DNA from: CAZDKK01 sp964506245
GTDB taxonomy: Bacteria > Eisenbacteria > RBG-16-71-46 > CAIMUX01 > WJJG01
Assembly (NCBI GenBank): GCA_964506245.1
Contig: CAZDKK010000016.1
Span: 1 to 64,000 of the forward strand
DNA: 64,000 nt
Direction: 5' to 3'
Below are positions 61,181-64,000 of the stretch, one piece after another (the first letter of the stretch is position 1; every line of letters begins with the position of its first letter). The position numbers were made by a program, and so were the translations under genes. The notes under the pieces were generated by a model. That model did not search any database. It saw nothing but the letters and a program-made list of their open reading frames with translations, and had not been told where the DNA came from.

Positions 61181-61636
61181 CTACGCGGTCGCGATCTGCG
61201 ACGTGCAGTGCGGGCAGCGCGTAGCCTTGATCGGAATCGACGTCTGGCAGAACGGGCAGTCCTTCGTCGTCGGGACGGCCGGGGCTTCCGGCTCCTTGCG
61301 CCGCAACGCGTTGAGGCTGCGGATCAGCAAGAACACGGCGAAGGCCACGATCAGGAAGCTGATCACAGCGTTGATGAAAACGCCGATGTTGATCGTGACC
61401 GCACCCGCGGCCTTGGCGCTGGCGAGGTTGGCGTAGGGTCCGGCCTGTGCGCCCTTCTTGAGGACGGCGAAGATGTTGGAGAAGTCGACGCCCCCGAGGA
61501 GCATTCCGATCGGCGGCATGATGACATCGTCGACGAGGCTCTTGACGATCGTCCCGAACGCGCCACCGATGATGATACCGACGGCCATGTCGACGACGTT
61601 GCCTCGCATGGCGAATTCCTTGAACTCCTTGAACAT
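61181..61636 (-). CDS. mscL: Large-conductance mechanosensitive channel MscL with C-terminal zinc ribbon
   Basis: A 151-residue inner-membrane channel that opens at high membrane tension to release solutes. The N-terminus MFKEFKEFAMRGNVVDMAVG, the pore helix VGIIIGGAFGTIVKSLVDD, the DVIMPPIGMLLGGVDFSN loop and the second helix VFINAVISFLIVAFAVFLLI match MscL throughout. E. coli MscL is 136 residues. Here the cytoplasmic bundle is followed by a C-P-F-C...C-P-H-C zinc ribbon (KDCPFCQTSIPIKATRCPHC). It lies 15 bases downstream of a small membrane-protein gene, in a probable operon. Confidence 0.97.
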   Translation of the reverse strand: MFKEFKEFAMRGNVVDMAVGIIIGGAFGTIVKSLVDDVIMPPIGMLLGGVDFSNIFAVLKKGAQAGPYANLASAKAAGAVTINIGVFINAVISFLIVAFAVFLLIRSLNALRRKEPEAPAVPTTKDCPFCQTSIPIKATRCPHCTSQIATA

Positions 61637-61651
61637 GTCGTTACCTCCCTG

Positions 61652-62128
61652 TCATGCACCACTTCCCCGCCGCGCCCGCCTGAGCCCCCTCGGCAGGAGC
61701 AGGACCGTGCCTCCCAGCAGCAAGAGCAGACCGGCGATCACCCCGATCCCCCCGGGGCGCCAGTGAATGCTGAGGCCGGCCGGTTTCACGTGGGTGATGC
61801 CGAGATTGATGCCGCGACTCAACTCCTGGAGGCCGCACGCGATGGCCGCGACGGCCACGAGCGCCGCCGCTGCCGGCAGGGGCCAGGCGAGATGGGGGCG
61901 CCGCACGCGCAGAAGGAGCACGAAGGCCGCCAGCAACGCGACGCCGGCCACGACCGCCAGCCAGGCGATACCGCCGAGCCGGGGCCCCGAGACCGTGGCG
62001 CCCAGGCCTGGGCCGCAGGAGAAGCGTGCCCACGGCAGGAAAAAGCAGACGACCAACAGGGCCGCGCCCGCCGGGCCCACGAAGAGGCTCCGGCGTCGGA
62101 TGCGGTCGATCCATTGCAGTATGGCCAT
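61652..62128 (-). CDS. Small four-helix membrane protein
   Basis: A 158-residue hydrophobic protein of unknown family. Four membrane segments are visible: LFVGPAGAALLVVCFFLPWA, GIAWLAVVAGVALLAAFVLL, LAWPLPAAAALVAVAAIACG and GGIGVIAGLLLLLGGTVLLL. Both ends are Arg-rich, consistent with cytoplasmic N- and C-termini. FLPWARFSC after the first helix recalls small DUF-type membrane proteins with an L-P-W motif. It is the first gene of a two-gene unit with mscL, divergent from the gene at 62367. Confidence 0.7.
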   Translation of the reverse strand: MAILQWIDRIRRRSLFVGPAGAALLVVCFFLPWARFSCGPGLGATVSGPRLGGIAWLAVVAGVALLAAFVLLLRVRRPHLAWPLPAAAALVAVAAIACGLQELSRGINLGITHVKPAGLSIHWRPGGIGVIAGLLLLLGGTVLLLPRGLRRARRGSGA

Positions 62129-62266
62129 CTTGCGGGCTCCGCCTCCAGGCGCCTCGTGGCCGCGAACCGGGCGGGATCATAGCACCGCTCCCCGCCGCTC
62201 GGCCACGCCTTTGGCGGTCGCCCGGCCTGCGCCGGCGGCCCGTGGGGCACCTGACGCGGGCGACGG

Positions 62267-62296
62267 TTGGTCGGGAAGGCACAAGGGTGGTACGAT
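62267..62296 (+). promoter_or_regulatory. Sigma-70-type promoter
   Basis: TTGGTC (62267-62272), an 18-base spacer and TACGAT (62291-62296). Transcription would start near 62303, about 65 bases before the ATG at 62367. Confidence 0.45.
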
Positions 62297-62366
62297 CAAC
62301 GCAGGTCCTGTTCCGATGCCTGTCCTACAGGCCGCGCGGTCGCCACCCAGCCCTGGAGGGAGCAGC

Positions 62367-63935
62367 ATGGAATCTCATCTTCAAGAGGGAAGTCGGCAGC
62401 GGAGACGGACGCACCGCCGGCGACCAGTGCCCCCGATGCGAATCGTCCTCGGGATTGGGCTGTGCTTGACGATGGCGGGTGGGACGCTTTCCGGCGCTTC
62501 CGGCGCCCCCGCAGCGGCCCGGGAGTCGCTGCCCCCGCCCGTGTTCGATCCCCACTCGACCGAGATCTGCATGAACTCCCGGCTCTCGTACCACGGGGGC
62601 TGGAGCGCCACCGGCACGCAGCAGATGCTGGCGGATGTGCTCCACGCCACGGCCCAGGCCCCCGTGACGGGGGCGAGCCGCACGATCTATGCGGCCACCT
62701 CCGCCAACGTCTACATCTACGATCCCGCTGGTCATGAGCTGATCCTCCACAAGGCCGGCAACTGGAGGTCGGACAACACGGCCGCCTTCGAGGTGGGCAT
62801 CGCCGCGGACCGCATAGTCGACGCGGGGGCAGCGATGCACCTGGGGCAGCTCGAATCGATCGCCATCTGGACGGGCACGGCGGGTCAGCTCGCGAGCTGC
62901 CCGCGGGCCAGCGCGGTGACCTACGCGAACAGCAACTGGAATCTGCCGGAGCCGGTCGACATCGTGACCAGCTATGGCATCCGCAGCGTGCCCGGGCTCA
63001 CGAGCACGCTCGTCGCCATTTCCTCGGACGGGTCGCTGCCCAATCCGACCACTGACGGGGCCGTGCCCATGGACAGCGCCCTCGTGCAGATGGCCTACGG
63101 CACCACCTTCGGCTCGGAGGATCTGGAGCTGAGCGAAGTCTCACAGCTCCTGTGGGCCGCCTACGGCTGCAGCAACCACTACGCCTCGGGCGGCAAGGCG
63201 GGGCTGGTCTGCGCCTCCGCCGTGGCCAACTACTACCTCACGCGGCGGGTCTACACCGTGGGTCCGGATGCGGTGCACAGGTTTCACAACCGCCTGCCGC
63301 CGGGAACGGGCATGACGACGCGGGACCATCGGATCGAGCTCGTGCGGGCGGGTGATGCACGTCCGGCGCTGCGTCAGGCGGTGGCCGGGTTGCCGGATGC
63401 ACCGCGCTACTTCGTCATCTGCGTGGGGCAGATCAGCGCGTGGTACGAGCTGGAGGCCGGCTTCGCCGCCGCGGGGGCCTTGCTCCAGGCTTCGTCCCTG
63501 GGCCTGCAGGGGTACATCACCGCGGGGCTCACGACCGAGCAGCGGGCCGCGATCCGCGCGGCCACGGGGATTCCCGCGGCGGATCTGCCCGTCGTGCTGG
63601 TATCCCTGGGACACCCGGCCGGCGGCGCCGGGGTCGAGCCGAGTGACCAGCCCCGCGGGGATCTGCACCTGACCCTCGGCACCCCGACCACCTTCGGCGA
63701 GGACGTGACGTTTCGCTTCGAGCTTCCGCGCGCGGCCGTCGTGGAGCTGTCGCTCTTCGATTGCCTGGGCCGGAGGGTGCGGACGCTCCTCGCGGCGGAG
63801 CAAGGAGCGGGGTCCCACAAGGTGGTGTGGGATTGCCGAGATGATCGCCGCCAGGGGGTTCCGTCGGGCACCTACTTCTGTCACCTGCAAGCGGGCGATT
63901 CAAAGGCGGGCGCGCGCGTCGTCGTCGTGCGATGA
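62367..63935 (+). CDS. Exported nitroreductase-like protein with FlgD-like C-terminal domain
   Basis: A 522-residue protein from the ATG at 62367, with GGAGGG six bases upstream. The signal peptide (VLGIGLCLTMAGGTLSGASG) starts after a long basic n-region. Residues about 255-430 match SagB/nitroreductase-type enzymes: VSQLLWAAYGCSNH, AGLVCASAVANYYLTRRVYT, RPALRQAVAGLPDAPRYFVI, then YELEAGFAAAGALLQASSLG and LQGYITAGLTTEQRAAI. Residues about 65-250 show a weaker version of the same layout (QQMLADVLHATAQAPVTG, RTIYAATSANVYIYDP, DNTAAFEVGIAADRIVDAGA), so the protein may hold two fused half-dimers. The last 85 residues are the FlgD-Ig-like domain. Nitroreductases bind FMN and are normally cytoplasmic, so an exported one is unusual. 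The substrate is unknown. Confidence 0.75.
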   Translation: MESHLQEGSRQRRRTHRRRPVPPMRIVLGIGLCLTMAGGTLSGASGAPAAARESLPPPVFDPHSTEICMNSRLSYHGGWSATGTQQMLADVLHATAQAPVTGASRTIYAATSANVYIYDPAGHELILHKAGNWRSDNTAAFEVGIAADRIVDAGAAMHLGQLESIAIWTGTAGQLASCPRASAVTYANSNWNLPEPVDIVTSYGIRSVPGLTSTLVAISSDGSLPNPTTDGAVPMDSALVQMAYGTTFGSEDLELSEVSQLLWAAYGCSNHYASGGKAGLVCASAVANYYLTRRVYTVGPDAVHRFHNRLPPGTGMTTRDHRIELVRAGDARPALRQAVAGLPDAPRYFVICVGQISAWYELEAGFAAAGALLQASSLGLQGYITAGLTTEQRAAIRAATGIPAADLPVVLVSLGHPAGGAGVEPSDQPRGDLHLTLGTPTTFGEDVTFRFELPRAAVVELSLFDCLGRRVRTLLAAEQGAGSHKVVWDCRDDRRQGVPSGTYFCHLQAGDSKAGARVVVVR

Positions 63936-63966
63936 GGCGGGCGTGCCGGTGCGCAGGAGGTCAGCC

Positions 63967-64000
63967 ATGAGAAACCGGAAAGATACGTGGCGGTTCATCC
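63967..64000 (+). CDS. Start of a gene cut by the window edge
   Basis: The ATG at 63967 is preceded by AGGAGG (63955-63960) with a six-base spacer. Only MRNRKDTWRFI is visible. It follows the nitroreductase-like/FlgD gene by 31 bases and is probably in the same operon. No function can be given. Confidence 0.6.
   Translation, partial: MRNRKDTWRFI

Overview
The window is a high-GC stretch of bacterial chromosome. It has mostly short intergenic gaps, many 4-base start/stop overlaps and several convergent gene pairs whose ends overlap. I see no insertion sequence, prophage, CRISPR array, rRNA or tRNA. Six loci encode (or once encoded) exported proteins that end in a FlgD-Ig-like domain of about 80 residues, the architecture expected of uncultured FCB-superphylum lineages such as Eisenbacteria, Krumholzibacteria or Latescibacteria. 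That placement is inferred from architecture and not from a marker gene. Two NtrC-type activators with intact GAFTGA loops show that sigma-54 control is used.

Region by region. 1-5.1 kb: a multi-PAS/GAF protein with no output domain, then a sigma-54 activator whose receiver lacks the phosphoacceptor Asp, two matching 17-bp dyads, a near-consensus -24/-12 promoter and a DUF169 gene, which reads as one self-contained regulatory unit. 5.2-8.9 kb: TatD-type hydrolase, TcdA and two membrane-lipid-linked glycosyltransferases. 8.8-14.2 kb (minus strand): AmpG-like permease, beta-CASP metallo-hydrolase, HD-GYP protein and thiolase. 14.5-23.4 kb: exported proteins, namely a beta-helix lipoprotein, a 12-repeat D-x-x-G-D/N-D-x-Y protein, an Asp-box/FlgD protein, a broken RCC1/FlgD remnant and an exported bleomycin-hydrolase-type peptidase. 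23.4-31.4 kb: small soluble proteins, a dipeptidase, and HDOD, HD-GYP and PilZ signalling proteins. 31.6-41.8 kb: beta-helix/FlgD protein, fused homocysteine methyltransferase/methylene-THF reductase, YfiR plus a histidine kinase, and an overlapping PatB-MFS-MltB operon.

41.9-51.1 kb: a 1916-residue gingipain-type (C25) protease with FG-GAP repeats, then a two-subunit M16 peptidase. 51.1-57.2 kb (minus strand): a kinase/NtrC-type regulator pair followed by a PocR-PAS-GAF kinase. 57.5-64 kb: an exported FlgD protein interrupted by an in-frame TGA that is followed by a SECIS-like hairpin, a POT-family peptide transporter, MscL with a zinc ribbon, a small membrane protein, an exported nitroreductase-like/FlgD protein and the first codons of another gene.

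Taken together, the genes suggest a bacterium that exports proteases and adhesin-like beta-helix proteins, imports peptides (POT transporter, dipeptidase) and uses many sensory kinases. Cyclic-di-GMP effectors are present (two HD-GYP, one PilZ, YfiR), but no GGDEF cyclase lies in this window. The three most noteworthy items are the TGA/SECIS-like element at 58021-58056, the sigma-54 enhancer/promoter array at 3701-3993, and the exported tandem nitroreductase-like protein at 62367-63935.
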